Shown: positions 49,553-61,891 of the stretch, one piece after another
How positions within the stretch are numbered: position 1 is the first letter of the stretch
How the letters are laid out: each line of letters opens with the position of its first letter
Origin: Cinclus cinclus
Lineage: Eukaryota; Chordata; Aves; Passeriformes; Cinclidae
Assembly (NCBI RefSeq): GCF_963662255.1
Contig: NC_085046.1
Location: 137,779,762 to 137,843,761 of the forward strand
Direction: 5' to 3'
DNA: 64,000 nt
Made by a program: the position numbers and the translations under genes
The notes under the pieces: model-generated
The model's database searches: none
Told to the model about the DNA's origin: nothing
Seen by the model: the letters and a program-made list of their open reading frames with translations, nothing else

Positions 49553-51859
49553 TTATCATATGGTATCTGGCCTCAAACTATTAATACATTCACACTGTAG
49601 TAGAGGGGACTTGTACTCTGGTTTGTAAATGAAAAATTAATTCTGGGAAAGTTATTCCACTATTTAGCTTGCTGCCTAACTAGGAAAAAATAATCAAGAA
49701 ATTAGCTATCTTATTTTATGTACAAAGCCATAAACCTTTGATTCTCTGAATTTTTCTCAGCGTGGATCTCTTTCCTTCTTTCAAAGCTTCCACTCCGTGT
49801 CCAGCCAAGAACTGGAGAATACATCGACCACAGATCCAAAAACCTGTATTTACCGCCTGGAAGTAGACATTTCTTTATTTTCTTACATAATGGCAAATTT
49901 CTTCTCTTCCCCGCCTTGAAATATGTTTCCTCTTATCTTTTTCCCATCCAAATTTCCAAAATGCAGTGTGGCCTTTTATTTTGAACCTACCAGTCATGAT
50001 GTGAAACCATTTCATTTGCAGGCAATTAATTTAACTTAATTGCACAGATAATACTAAGAAAAGCATCAAAGCTCTCACATGTCTGGTAGAGTTCCAGAGT
50101 AGGAGTTGCAATGTTTTGAACTGAATTTTGTACCATCATTGTCCTACCTATAGTACATATGTAGGAAAAGTCATGGGGAAAGAGCCTTCAAGGATGTAGT
50201 AAAATCGACATTGGCCCAGTCTGAGAAATGTGTAGAAGGATTAAATACAAGTAGGGCTTTGTGCTTGTTGCTGACAGACATCATTGTTGGGTTGGGAAGT
50301 TTGGTTGGCGTACAGGAGATGAAAGGTCTCATATACTAACCCTGAAACAGTAATTTAAACTAAACATCTCTATACTTCCTGATGCAGTCAAGCCATTATT
50401 AATTTACTCTCTCATCAGGTTTATGTGCTTCTACATTTGTCCATCAAGTGAAGATTTTAACAAAGAGCTTCAGTTTTATGATGACAAATAATGAAAGCAT
50501 AGAGAATGTGTTCTTTTGGGTAAAAGTAAAAGCACTGCTTTGGGACTTAATGAGGTGATAATTGGTGCAGAGGATGCTCAGCAGACACGGGTCTCCACTC
50601 TTAGCTGTACCCTTTGCCCTGTGAGTATGTGTGGGGCAAAAGCCATGGGACTTCAGTCAAACATGAGACCTAAGTTTGAAATTCAAGCTGTCCTATAGCT
50701 GTAAGTGTGGTATAACTGGGGATTGGGATTGGCCTGGGTGTGCAACACTTCACCCTTAATTCCTGGTCCAAGAGCTCTCAGCCAGCTGCTGCATGCATGA
50801 AACAAGGAATTGTTCCAAGACAAGACACTGCTCTGTAAGGAAGGCATTGCCTGAACTCCCAGCCCCTGCACAGCAGAGCTGTTGGGCAGCTGCTGCAGGA
50901 GCCATCCAAAAGTGTCTGACTGGTCTGGAGATTCCCTGGGCAGCTTCTGCTGTTCCTGGATAGACTGACAGACAATATTTATGTGTTAGATGTGTTTAAC
51001 CTGGCTAGGAGCTTGGCATCCAACTGACTCACCCAGGCAGTTTCTGCTACGGAACTAACCAGACTGTACACAGGTAAGACATTTGTAAATAGTGGAAGTT
51101 GTGCAGATGCAGAAATGGGCATACAGCTCAGCATTTGGTACAAAGTTGAGATACATATTTTGTGCATAATTTAATATTATCAGTACAAACAGACCATACA
51201 TGTGCTGGAGTGGTTATGCAGGATCAATGCCCAGATGGATCCTAAAACACGAGAAGTTTGGGGAGCCTCACCAGGTCCAGCTGAGGATGTTGTTGAAAGG
51301 ATCCTCACAATAGAGACTCCCATCACCGTCTGGACAGTAACCAACCATGCTGTTTGAGGCCTTGGAGCATTACCCCATGGAAACAACCCCTCAAATCTAT
51401 TTAATTTCAACAAGTGCTCTGGGAGTGGTGCAATGTTCCTGGGGCACTGACAGAACTTGCTTAGAGCAGCTCCTGACACACTCAACACAAAGAAAGAGAA
51501 ACATGATTTCACCTCTGAGCAACTGTCCTTATCATAGAAAGCAAAGATAGTCTACATTTTACTCCTGATGCTCCTGTTTTGGACATCAGCTCTCGTGCTA
51601 GTGCATATTTAATTATTTTACTGGTAGTGGGATCTATAACAGATATTTTCTGCCAACTTACAGGTATCATGTGGTGATTAAACAATCTCCCAACAGGGAG
51701 AATTGAATCAAATCTTATCATGGATAATTAAATATGGATCCTTCATATCTCAGGACTCTATCTTTGTAACTTTGTGTAAGATCTCTTGCAATCTCCTCTG
51801 CCATCTAGCATGGGAGTCCTCTTACTTATTAATCAAAGTCTACTTAAGAGCTAGGAGCT
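49553..51859. other. Unique non-coding stretch
   Basis: No gene or repeat family recognised. The frame at 51180-51512 (minus strand, 110 codons) shows no domain. Confidence 0.5.
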
Positions 51860-52215
51860 CATGGCCCCCCTTGTAGGGTGCATTTTGAAGGACAAATTCA
51901 TATCTGTTTTAAACACTTCTCCAAACTATTGGTGATGGAAGGCTTGTACCCTTGGTTACTTGTTCCATTGATTAACTATTGCTCTAACTAGACAGTTTCT
52001 TGCTGCAAATTGTCCTAATCTGCTGCTTGTCCTTGTTCTCTGCACACCCTCTGCAATATCACCTTTCTTCTGCCTTTCTACCAGTCTGGTAAGCTAAGTC
52101 AAATCTATTATATTTCAGTCATGCTCTACAGAAAATATTTTCCAAGTGTCACTTTTCATAACATCAAGTGAAGGTCTTTATCTCTGGATATGTGACATCT
52201 AAACCAGGACATGGC
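51860..52215 (-). mobile_element. Ancient CR1 relic, antisense
   Basis: Reading the plus strand, GGTGATGGAAGG, TTGTTCCATTGATTAACTAT, CTTGCTGCAAATTG and CTGCTTGTCCTTGTTCTC follow in the order of reversed 3' parts of old CR1 families known from turtles and crocodiles. Further on, AACATCAAGTG and GACATCTAAACCAGGACATG fit the reversed ORF2 C-terminal coding region. Divergence is much higher than in the other CR1 copies. Confidence 0.55.
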
Positions 52216-53712
52216 ACTTCTTGTCAAGGTTCAGAAGTGCTGATGAGAGGAGAGCTACTGTCCATTTTCCAGGTTTGAAGGTGCCTTTCTGGCAACAGCA
52301 TGACATCAGTTATGTTTTGATTACAACTCCCTGTTTTGATTACAACTCCCTGAGCCATTGTTTCTGCTGTGTTGCTGCCTGGTTATTTTTCCTTTTTCAT
52401 TTTTTTTCTTTCCAAGTGTAGTACTTTTTGCTCTTGTTTACACCATGCTCCATCTTCCCAACTTCAGATCACTTCTCCAATGTATTATTTTAAATTCTAA
52501 GTGCTCAAGTGCTTTCAGTTCCCCTTTGTTCATTATTTTCACATTTGAGCACGCCCATGCTTTTGTGTAATCCTGGTTGGTAATGGGGATATGGCACAGT
52601 ACACCCCACTGTGTAGGATACAGCCTGTGTGCATTACTGAAAATTGAGTGCAATCTTACAGCAATTACTACATTCACCTTTATTGTGTTCGATCCCACTA
52701 AATTCATTTCATAAACTTCATTGAAAAAACAGAGCTATACAGGCTAGACAGTTAAAAACAAAGTGTGGTTGTGAGGAACTGGCCAAAGTACCTATTTGAT
52801 CAGATTTTCAGCAACAAAACATTAATCAAGCTTTTTCTCAAAATCTCACCAAAACCTCAAGTTTCAGCAGTGCAAAATCTGTTGGAAAATAGGGCAGACC
52901 TCTTCATACTTTACTAACAACACTTTATGCCTGAAAATCTATTACTTGCTATCACCGCTACAGATATTTTTCGAACTCTCCAGAATGTATATTACTTTTC
53001 ACATATTTTCATAAGATCTATTATAGCTGAGCATCTCTCTTGACATCAGTGTAACAGAAAGAACTGTTATCCACATATTTCTGTGAATAATTCAGGAAAA
53101 CTTGGCTCAGTAAAATCTGGGACTCTGGCTACTGTTAAACTTATTGCTGGCTCAGGTTACTGAATTTTTTAACTCCTTGATAAGTCATTTGAAACATAAG
53201 CTTTCCAGACTGTTTCAGTTTATTACTCTTTCTAAGTGAGCAGATCTAAATTAGAATCTCCTCAGATCAATAGCTCATTTTTATCACAGGACATTTGAAC
53301 TGTACTATATAGATTAAATAAATCATCTTTCACTGCACTCAAAAGTTTTAAACTGCAGATCTGTGGTGTAGAACTGCCATCAGTTGGGTGCTGGGTAAAT
53401 GATCTATTACAGTTGTTTCTCTCTGCCTATGGCTCTTCCTGAATAAGTGCCATGTTCCAGTACAGTGATTATTTTAATTGCAGATGTTTCCTCAAACTGC
53501 ATGATATATTTCTCTTTCTTAAAGCAGGCTGTTTACTTTTACATCACAGCCAGTGTTTCCTCACTAGGTGCTGCTCAGATTATTTACACCATGAAAAATA
53601 CCAAGTTACTAACTGAATTCATGCGATTCCTCACCAAAAGGAGTTCAAAGTGGAAGTTAAGAGGAGATTCAAAGTGGAAGTTAAAATCACAGCCATGTCT
53701 TGGGCAGTGCAC
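52216..53712. other. Unique non-coding stretch
   Basis: Only a 19-bp tandem duplication at 52313-52350 and a spaced duplication of TTCAAAGTGGAAGTTAA near 53,643-53,685 were noted. Confidence 0.5.
52313..52350. repeat. Tandem duplication of a 19-mer
   Basis: TGTTTTGATTACAACTCCC occurs twice, head to tail and without mismatch (52313-52331 and 52332-52350). The perfect identity suggests a recent slippage event. Confidence 0.9.
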
Positions 53713-53783
53713 AAATCACAGGATCATGGAAAATTCATGCTGGAATGCACCTCAGGAGCTCTCTACCCTGACCTCCTGCTCAT
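53713..53783 (-). mobile_element. CR1 3'-end relic, antisense
   Basis: AATCACAGGATCATGGAA, then TGCACCTCAGGAG and CTGACCTCCTGCTCA follow the reversed CR1 3' UTR (aatcacagaatcatagaa, gggacctcaggag, caaccccctgctca). About 70 bp remain. A possible continuation (CTGTAAAAAGCCTGGCTTCA near 53,881) lies beyond the poly-T/ATT tract. Confidence 0.6.
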
Positions 53784-53801
53784 ATCCAGACTGAATTTCT
53801 C

Positions 53802-53807
<6 letters not shown>

Positions 53808-53838
<31 letters not shown>

Positions 53839-53852
53839 ATTATTATTATTAT
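53808..53852. repeat. Poly-T (27) followed by (ATT)n
   Basis: 27 T at 53808-53834, then AATTATTATTATTATTAT to 53852. This is a compound simple repeat inside or beside CR1 debris. Confidence 0.96.
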
Positions 53853-54789
53853 CTCTCATCCTCCCACCAGGCACTCAGCTGTAAAAAGCCTGGCTTCATC
53901 TCTTTGATGAACTTGTGGGCATCGGGAGCTACTTTTAGGTACATCCCAAGCTGATTGCCCTTTGATTTTGATACTGCTGCCCTTCGTGTAGTAAGCCATT
54001 ATATGTTTTCTGCTGAGCAAAAGTCATTACAGGGATTTCAGAGGCAGATGACGTGACATTACATAGAACCACTTGAACATTTTTCTGAAACACTTTTTTT
54101 TTCTAAAACAAACCAACCCTTTTCATAGCAATTATTCATTTGTTTTCTTTTACTTCTTTCATTTGAAAAAGTTCTTGAGTGCATAGGAGGTTTTTTTCCT
54201 TTATTTTGCCTGATATATATAATAAAATAAAGGATCCTTAATCTCAGTTCAAAGTATAATTCTTTTGAAACAAATAAACTTCTTTGCAGACCCTGTAGAT
54301 AAGGTGAGGAACCCTGTGAGTTTCAGGGCAGAAGGAAGCCTAATATAGAAGGATCCTGCAGAGCCAAATGAACAGGAACTCACCACCCAGCAGGTTACTG
54401 GTGTGGGACTGCAGCCGCCAAATCTCCACAATTAATCCACTCTCAAGGCCTTGGCCTGAGTCTTTCCATGTGGCAAGTGTGAAGGGCAAAGTCTCAGAAA
54501 GATAACAAATGCAGATCAATATCCCCCCATGTTCTTGGGAACAGGTGTTAAAAATTAAGTCCTAAGGCCTTTTTCCAGCACAACATCTATTACCCTGGTC
54601 AAAATATGGTTCCAAGAAAGTATTTAGACTCCTGTTAGAAACAAGGATAACTTCCAAAGGTTTTCACTGTGCTATCATTGTTTCTGTTGGACTTCCAGCT
54701 GTACATTACAACATTGCCACAGCCACCACAGGTAGGTATCCACATCTGTGAGTTCTGTGCTAAATCAATTGCAGATTGTGTACACATGC
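53853..54789. other. Non-coding stretch
   Basis: Possible further CR1 debris at 53,867-53,940. Otherwise nothing recognised. Confidence 0.45.
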
Positions 54790-55640
54790 ACCTTAATTCA
54801 TTAAGCCAGGGTTTCACTGCAGTTTGTCCTTCACCAGCATTATTTGGTATTTTCATTATTGCTATGAACAGAGGCATACAGGATGTGTTTATTAATTTTT
54901 CAGATGACCTCCATCTGGAAAGGGTTACCTGAAGGACTGAAAAATAGAATTGGAATTCAGAATACTTTTGACAAATTGAATAAGTAATTAAAACAAACAA
55001 AAAAAAAGAAGATGCAAACAGATCGAGTGAAAAGTATGTATTCACAGGTAGTAGTAATTGTCTCCTCAAATATACAATAGCCAAAGTAGGGTAAACACCA
55101 GTATAACAGAAGATCTGTCTAGGTAGAGAGGGCACTTAGTAAATCACCAGATGAAACAAGGTAAGTAACACTATCCTGTTTCCAGAGAAGTGTCCTTTGC
55201 CATGAGATATATAAGCAGGATTTTGTCTATGTGGCACATGGTGGAAATCTTTCTTCTTTCAGCACTGGCATGACCCCAGCTGGAACATATGCCCAGATGT
55301 TGATGCTCAGAAGCAATCCAGCCTCTGGTGAGTGTCCAGGGAAGAACAGTCCAAAGCAACAGCCTGAAGGAACTGGAGCTGTTTGCTAAAAGAAAAGAAG
55401 AGAGAAACACGACTGTGGCTTCTAACACATAAAAGGTAGCTGTAGAGAGGGAGGGAATTAAGTCTCCATCATGAAATAATGGCTTAAATTACAGTGAGGT
55501 TTACGTTAGACATTTGGAAAAGCTTTTTAATAGCAGAAGTAATTAAGCACAGAAATAGACTTCATGAGGAATATCCATCATTGGAGGCTTAAAGAGGAGG
55601 CTGTGTAAGCTGTACAGGAATGGGCAGCCCAGCCGTGGGG
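54790..55640 (+). mobile_element. Ancient CR1 LINE with ORF2 remains
   Basis: A collinear, strongly diverged match to old CR1. It starts with reverse-transcriptase codons (see the separate entry). A segment with AACAGCCTGAAGGAACTGGA near 55,357 follows, then GTGAGGTTTACGTTAGACAT and the next bases from 55,495. It ends with CCATCATTGGAGGCTTAAAG near 55,575 and ACAGGAATGGGC at about 55,626. Its age class resembles the antisense relic at 51.9-52.2 kb. The two could once have been neighbours but lie in opposite orientation, so they are separate insertions. Confidence 0.7.
54803..55000 (+). pseudogene. CR1 reverse-transcriptase core fragment retaining D-D
   Basis: In the frame ending at 54932 the stretch after the motif B region reads A-L-F-G-I-F, then G-I-Q-D-V, then F-S-D-D-L-H-L. 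This corresponds to the CR1 pattern V-L-F-N-I-F ... G-I-E-D-V ... F-A-D-D-T-K-L. Both catalytic aspartates survive although the surrounding element is ancient. The frame then stops, and the continuation (I-G-I-Q-N-T-F-D-K-L after 54,945) is in another frame. The fragment is non-functional. Confidence 0.75.
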
Positions 55641-58600
55641 CTGAAAAGGGGGAAGTGTTGTTCTGATTTGGGTCCTAGCAAGAGAAGAAGATTTACATTT
55701 TCCAAATGCAAATCTCATGGCTGCAACACACTGCTGTTTGTATAGAACTAGCACAAGATGACCTGGAGCAATTACTTAATTTATTGATGTGTGCAAACCC
55801 CAACAGAAGGCTTGTTTTTACAGATGACACCTCAAAATGTTAAAACACAAGGAACAGGGCATCAAAGCAAATCCTCTGATTCAGCCCTTGGTATGAGGTC
55901 AGCCCAGACGCTCTGCAGGAACAGGGGTCCAGCTGATGCTGCAATGTTCTGGTATTGATATGCAGAAAAAAGCCAAAAAGCCTAGCAGGTGAGTGCTACC
56001 AACCTTTCTAATAACCAGCATGCTCTTAGATGCCTTTCTAACAGATTTTGCTTAGATCAAATTTTTATTGGTGTTTGAAAACCCCAGATAATGGGGGACA
56101 GTAGAGGGAGGCTGGTGAAGAAGTTTGTTCTAGTAGGAACACAAACTTGTATTTTTCCAAATCAACTCATACACTGGTATCCCACAGATATCTACAGAAC
56201 AAAAATACTTTTAAAGAGGAAACTAGATCCAAATTTATCAACAGATTTAATATTAGAAAAAAGCAGGAGCCAGAGTCTTTGAACGTAACATTAAATGTAA
56301 ACTTATCCATATTTACCAGCTTGATACTACCCCTGGTATCATCAGGTAGCTTAGGGACTTGATTACAGTCATCATGACAATGCTATAATAAAAGATTATG
56401 AATAGCTCTGTTGCTGACTTGGGAGCAATCTGGAAATCTCACATCACAAAACCAGCATTCAGTCTCTTTAAATTTATTGTATTAAAAAAGTTATAAAAAC
56501 TCTCTGCGTAATTTTTACTGTGCTCCATACACAAGAGAGCCATTATTTAACTCTTCATTTAATTTCCAGATGCTTCATAAGTACCGTATAAAAGGTATCC
56601 AGAGAATCCGGGCAGGAAACAGATTTATGGTAGGCAGCTCAAAGGTATGCATGTGTGGAAAATACCATTAAAATTATAGCTTATCTATCGTGCTTTGCTT
56701 CCCTAAACTAGAAGTGTTTCAACTATTTCCACAGGTTTAGGTTCAGGTTGCAAGGTTGATGTCCCTTCAAGTTGCCTGGGAGTTCAGGTGGGCACTAGCT
56801 GGGGATCACATACGTGCTGCACCTCCAAGATGCCAGATGCAGAATCCCCCTGTGTTTTTTGCCTTGAAAGACATTTGAGATCCATTTGGATCTCTTACAT
56901 TATGGGTACATTGCTGCATGCCATAATGCAGTGCAAGAGCAGCAGTCTTTAAAGTCCTAGCCCCAGACTTATACTGAACTTTTCAGTTTTTCTGTAGCAG
57001 AAAAGAGAGAGAAAATATGTGGCTGCAAAGAATATCTTACCCAGTAGCAGTTTCCAGGAGACAAAGCCAAGAGAGCTGCCTCCCACCAGGAATTTCCAGG
57101 TATGCCATCCCCGTGCCATGACACAGGTGTGGCTGGGGAGCTCACACTGCAGCTTGGCTGCCCTGGCCCTGGTCCCTGAGTGCACTGTAAGTGCTCAGAA
57201 ATGAGAAAGGGAGTAGGCAAAAAAACATCGCACTTCTTCAAAGTTTCAGTGTTCTTGAACATTTGAATTGTGAGCCCTGCTTTCCTCCCTCCCAGAAATA
57301 TATATTATTGCAAAGAAAATTTTGGAAGTCACAGAAGAAAGAAAAAGTGCTTGAGCAACGGCCAGTATGGCCCCGGCAAGAAGGATCTGAGCACTGCTTC
57401 AACAGCCACTGCAATTTGACAGGCTTGAGAAATCCTGATTGTTGGGAAGCAAAATACAAATTGTCCCTGCGACTGCTTTTACCAGGTCACCCTGTCCTTT
57501 TCCTAATTCAAACTGCAATTATAGAAATGATAAAATGGAAAATAAATATATATGCAGTAGCTGAGAAAAACCAATTAGCTTTGCACTGGTGAGAAATAAT
57601 GCAGAACTCCTTGTGTTTTTAACAAACTGGCTCTCAATATATATTGTAATGTATCTTCATGACCCAAATGTACTTAGGAAGAGCATGACAATGAAATGTA
57701 TGTTGGAGGTGTAATAAAGGAACTAATGCAGTAAAAGTTACTATATTTTATTAGTAGAAGAAAACAATTAAAATGATATCCAGGTAGTAACTTAGGAGCC
57801 AAATGTCATAGCTGTCTCTTTTGCTGCCAAAATATGTGTACTCTCTTCCTAACAGTCTCTTTCCCCAAGGAAAAATAAATGTATCTAAGAAATACTTGTT
57901 AGCAATGCAATTACAGGCTTAATTCCCCAACCAACATCAGACATCATAAAAACAAAACCAAGCAGAAGCCCTTTGCAATTGCAATGGAAAAGAGACAGAA
58001 AACCACTAAGTGCTCAGAGAAAGATAATATATTTTTTATAACAAAAGCTGGCACAGTCTTTGACAATAACATTTGAGATGACATTAGCATTAGTTTTTCA
58101 ACTGTACTGTCTTTTTCTTTTCAGCTACAGCCTAGAATGAAAAATTTCTTCTAAGGTTAGACTGTACTACTCCTGGGCAGGACTTTTGGGACACTCAGAC
58201 ACCGAAGTAGCTTGCCATACTCTCAGAAAAGTGGCTTTGCATCAAAATAAGATTTCTTGGCACTACTTACTTCTGAAGGCCTGGTCCCTCTAAGGAACTT
58301 AATGGCAGCTGGGTTATTTGTACAATGGGTGCTCAACTGCAAGACCTGAGACACTGGGAAGGTGATTCAGAGCACTTCTGAAATGCTGGCCCTATGAAAA
58401 TGAGATCAAGATAAAGTTTGAATAAATAAAATAAAAAGGACAAAAAAATGCTAAACCTTGCTTTCCCCCTTCCTCCATCCCACCATACAGATTAGACCCA
58501 TATCCATATCACAGCTTGGAGAAAAAAAAAGTCTTCAAGAGGCCTTGCATGGGCCAGAGGAAGTTTGTAGCTGTGCAAGGCTTATGTTTGTGGTGTCCTT

Positions 58601-61600
58601 CAGGTTTCCCATGCTGGGGTCTAGACTCATCCCTGTCACTTCATCTATTTATCAGTGTTCTCTCTGCCCAGACTGGGCACCCTGGGCTCTCTCACCATCC
58701 ATTACAAAGCCTTGAGCTCCTCCAAAGACTCCTGCCTTGGGAGGGGCTGTCTTGTAACACAGGCTTCACCAGGAGAAACTCTGGACACTCTGGGATCTCT
58801 GCTCATGTGAGCAGATGTCCTGACCTCAGGCCCTAGGCTCTGTAGAAGGATTTCTACTTGATTTGGTAGCAGCATATACTTCTACTGTTGGAAGTAAAAG
58901 TGTACACCCCAGAATATTATTATGTTCCTTCTAGATCCCCACTCCCAATGCAAGTTTGAATTTCTTTGACTAGGGCCTCAAAAGTCTTTTTCTCCCCAAT
59001 GACTCTGTGCAATCTAAAGTACCCATCTAAAACATTGCAGATAACTTTTACTCCTCAGTCAGTTACTACCAAAAATCTCCATTATTCTGAGAATTTGGCA
59101 GCAAATCCAAGATAAAAAATATTGATGCTTAAAAATTTAGTATTTTAAAATATTGAACATTAACATCCTTTTAATGATTTTTAAATTTGATCTAAATCAA
59201 GGTAGGTATTTTCCTTTTGACACTCACTTACAAAGGGTTACTGCACTGATGGGTTCACAAGAAGAGGAAAGTGGATTTTCCTTCTGTTTGTCTTGCTTCC
59301 AGCCTTGGATCCCAAAATGACAGATGGCTGGAAGGCATTGAAGCTTCACTGGGTGAAAAAGCATATTCTCACTGCACTTGTAAAAACTGTAATAACCAAG
59401 CCCCAGAAATCACAAATGCCTGGATCCTTAGGGTGCTGGTGAAGTAGTGCAGGGCTACTGATGCCAGAGAAAGGTAGAGAAACTCTTTACAGATGATCTT
59501 CAAGATGTCTCATGGCTCATAAAAATGATTGACTTCAGTGGCATTTTCAATTAATAGATGCACTGATTTTTCCTCTGTACATTTAAGCTGTCAGTATCTA
59601 CTCCCATAATGACAGGATGAGAGGGATTGGATTTTTTTCATACTTAAAGTGTAGCTGATTAAAGTTGAAATGGGATCAAGGATATGCCTTTTTACTAACT
59701 GAGATTTTGGATAAAAATGACAAGGAGCTTTCAATTGTAAAAGCCAGTGTGATGCCTTACATATCTTTATTGGATGCAAATCTTGAGACATGTCCTTGAC
59801 TAGGGTCATTAAAACTGGTATGATTAGATTTGTGGTACTTTTAATGTAGGCTCAGAAACAAACTGCATTATTATTGAAAGCCTGAGATTAATTTATTGAG
59901 ATGGTCTGAATAATTTTTCTGAAACAGAAATTCCACAGACAGCTGCTGTCTCTCTCTTAATGAGTTTCAGAGTCTGTATAAAGAGGAAACCCAAGTCTTT
60001 GTGGATAGCTCAGAAGAGATTTCTTTCTATCCTGCCTCACAGCCTGTCTCCTGAGAAGCACAACCATCAGCAGTGACAATAATAAACACAAAACAGAAGT
60101 CTAGATTAAATGCTGTGAATGATCTATGGCTTCGTTTTGCTGGTATGCACCTGAGGCTCAAGATCCTTTTGCAAAATGATGGAAACTCATCCATCTCACT
60201 AACAAAAGTTACATGCCTACAGTGATTTGAAACAGAAACTGGCTTTACCTGTAATCTTCTGAGGTGGATTTTTAATTTTCCTTAAATTGAAGGTGCTGAG
60301 ACCTGATGCTTTGGCTTAGCACCCTAGAAAATCTGAGATCCCCTGTAAATCAGGTTCCAGGTCAGGTTTATTTTTCTGATATCCCAAGTCTGCAACAGGA
60401 TGTTGCTCTTTGGTAATTTCTGAAGGAAAGATTAGTCGAGATGCTTACAGAGACACTGCAATAATGGAGATATTTATGGGATGGGGAACCAGTGGAATCT
60501 CTCCCTGTGTGTGAATTATAAGCCTGTGTCAGGTTCCAGGGTGCACAGCTGGAGAGGCCACCTTCATTTTCCTCCCTTAGTCCCTCTTGGCAGCAGAATA
60601 AGCTTCCTCCTTAGTGGTGTTTCTGGGGTGACAAGAAACGTGGCACTTCTGTTTTGTAAGGTTTCTGCAAATACCCTCTATCCATACTACATATCTTTGG
60701 ACCTGAGTCTCTTCTCAAACCAGCCTTGCTGGACAACCACATTTCCAGGTCTAGTAAGTGGCAACAACCTTAAAAACATTAAAGAGCAACCTTTTACAGT
60801 TCAGAAGAAAATAGGAAGTTCCAGAAATGAGTCATAAAATGAATCTCTTCCACCTAATAAGGGTACATAATTTGGAATAAGAACCTGGGAAAAGGCTCTC
60901 AAGGAAAGGACATTAGAGCAGCAAAGATGGCAGCACATTGTGGAAAAAACATGCAGTTCTGCTGTGGCTGTTCAGAAAAATGCCTGAGATACAGTCAGCT
61001 CCTTGGCTCACAGGTTCCAGGGAAATGTTTGCACAGCTGACATGTGGGAGGCAACATGTGGATCTCTGTTGGCATAAGCCAAATTGTTTGCATTTATATG
61101 TACAAATGCACCACCTGTCCTCATGAATTTCAGACAGAGTATGTGCTCTGCAACTGAGGGAGAGAAGGAGCCATCCCAGTTCATCATATTCATATTAGAG
61201 TACCTGTGGTAAAAAAGACTGCAGAATTTAAGTGCAGCCCCCCACTGCCTTGTTCTAATCTCTCCCACAAAAGCACAGGTAGGGTTCTCACTCACAGTCT
61301 GCTTCTGCCAATAATTTGGTAAAACACAGCCAACACCGGTGCAAGTTTTCCCATTAGTGCTGAAGCAAATGTCTGAGGTCAGGCTGTGAGAGAGGTGAGG
61401 CTGGAGGGCTCCTCCTCTCCTCCAGGGACTGTAGCTGTCAATAGAACTAACAAACTGAATAAAGCACAAGTAACAACCTGCAGTCCTTCCTGCTGAAATG
61501 AAGATTTCAATAACCTGTGCTGCAAATGGCAATAATAAGCAGCCTCTTCTGTTTCAAACCATTAGGAGAGAACATGCCAGGGGGAGAAATCTGTCCTTAG

Positions 61601-61871
61601 AGTGATTGCTTAGATTAAAAGGCTTGCACAAAGCTGGAGTGAAGGAGGTTTACTTTCCTCCCAAGCCAAGCATGTAGAAAGGCAAACAGGGGTTCGACTG
61701 TTTCCAGGCAAATCAGGCTGGTTTAATGACTTTGCTTCTCTTTTTCAGTGTGTCCACGTGAGCTCCTTTGTGCACATCACTGTGTGCTCTGCTGTGCTGG
61801 ACCCTGGGCCTATGCCTGGGAGAGCACACACCCCCTGCGTGACCAAAGAGCTGGTCCAGCATCAAACACAG

Positions 61872-61891
61872 AAAAAAAAAAAAAAAAAAAA
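61872..61891. repeat. Poly-A tract (20 A)
   Basis: An A20 run followed by CAACAAAAAGAAAAAACAAA. It could be a retrocopy tail or simple sequence. No source transcript was recognised upstream. Confidence 0.95.

Noticed and set aside
54635..55135. 166-codon minus-strand frame
   Set aside because: It is largely antisense to the ancient CR1 reverse-transcriptase fragment, so it is a shadow of a repeat.
56587..56595. Isolated consensus TATA box TATAAAAGG
   Set aside because: No associated initiator, exon or LTR context was found. Such 9-mers are expected by chance in AT-rich DNA.
56898..56928. 8-bp inverted repeat CATTATGG/CCATAATG with 15-nt loop
   Set aside because: Too short and too loosely spaced to stand out from chance.
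61008..61532. 174-codon minus-strand frame
   Set aside because: No recognisable domain or motif, and the amino-acid make-up looks like translated non-coding DNA.
61690..61705. GGTTCGACTG, resembling a tRNA B box
   Set aside because: The last conserved C of the B box is missing, and no A box or cloverleaf could be built around it.
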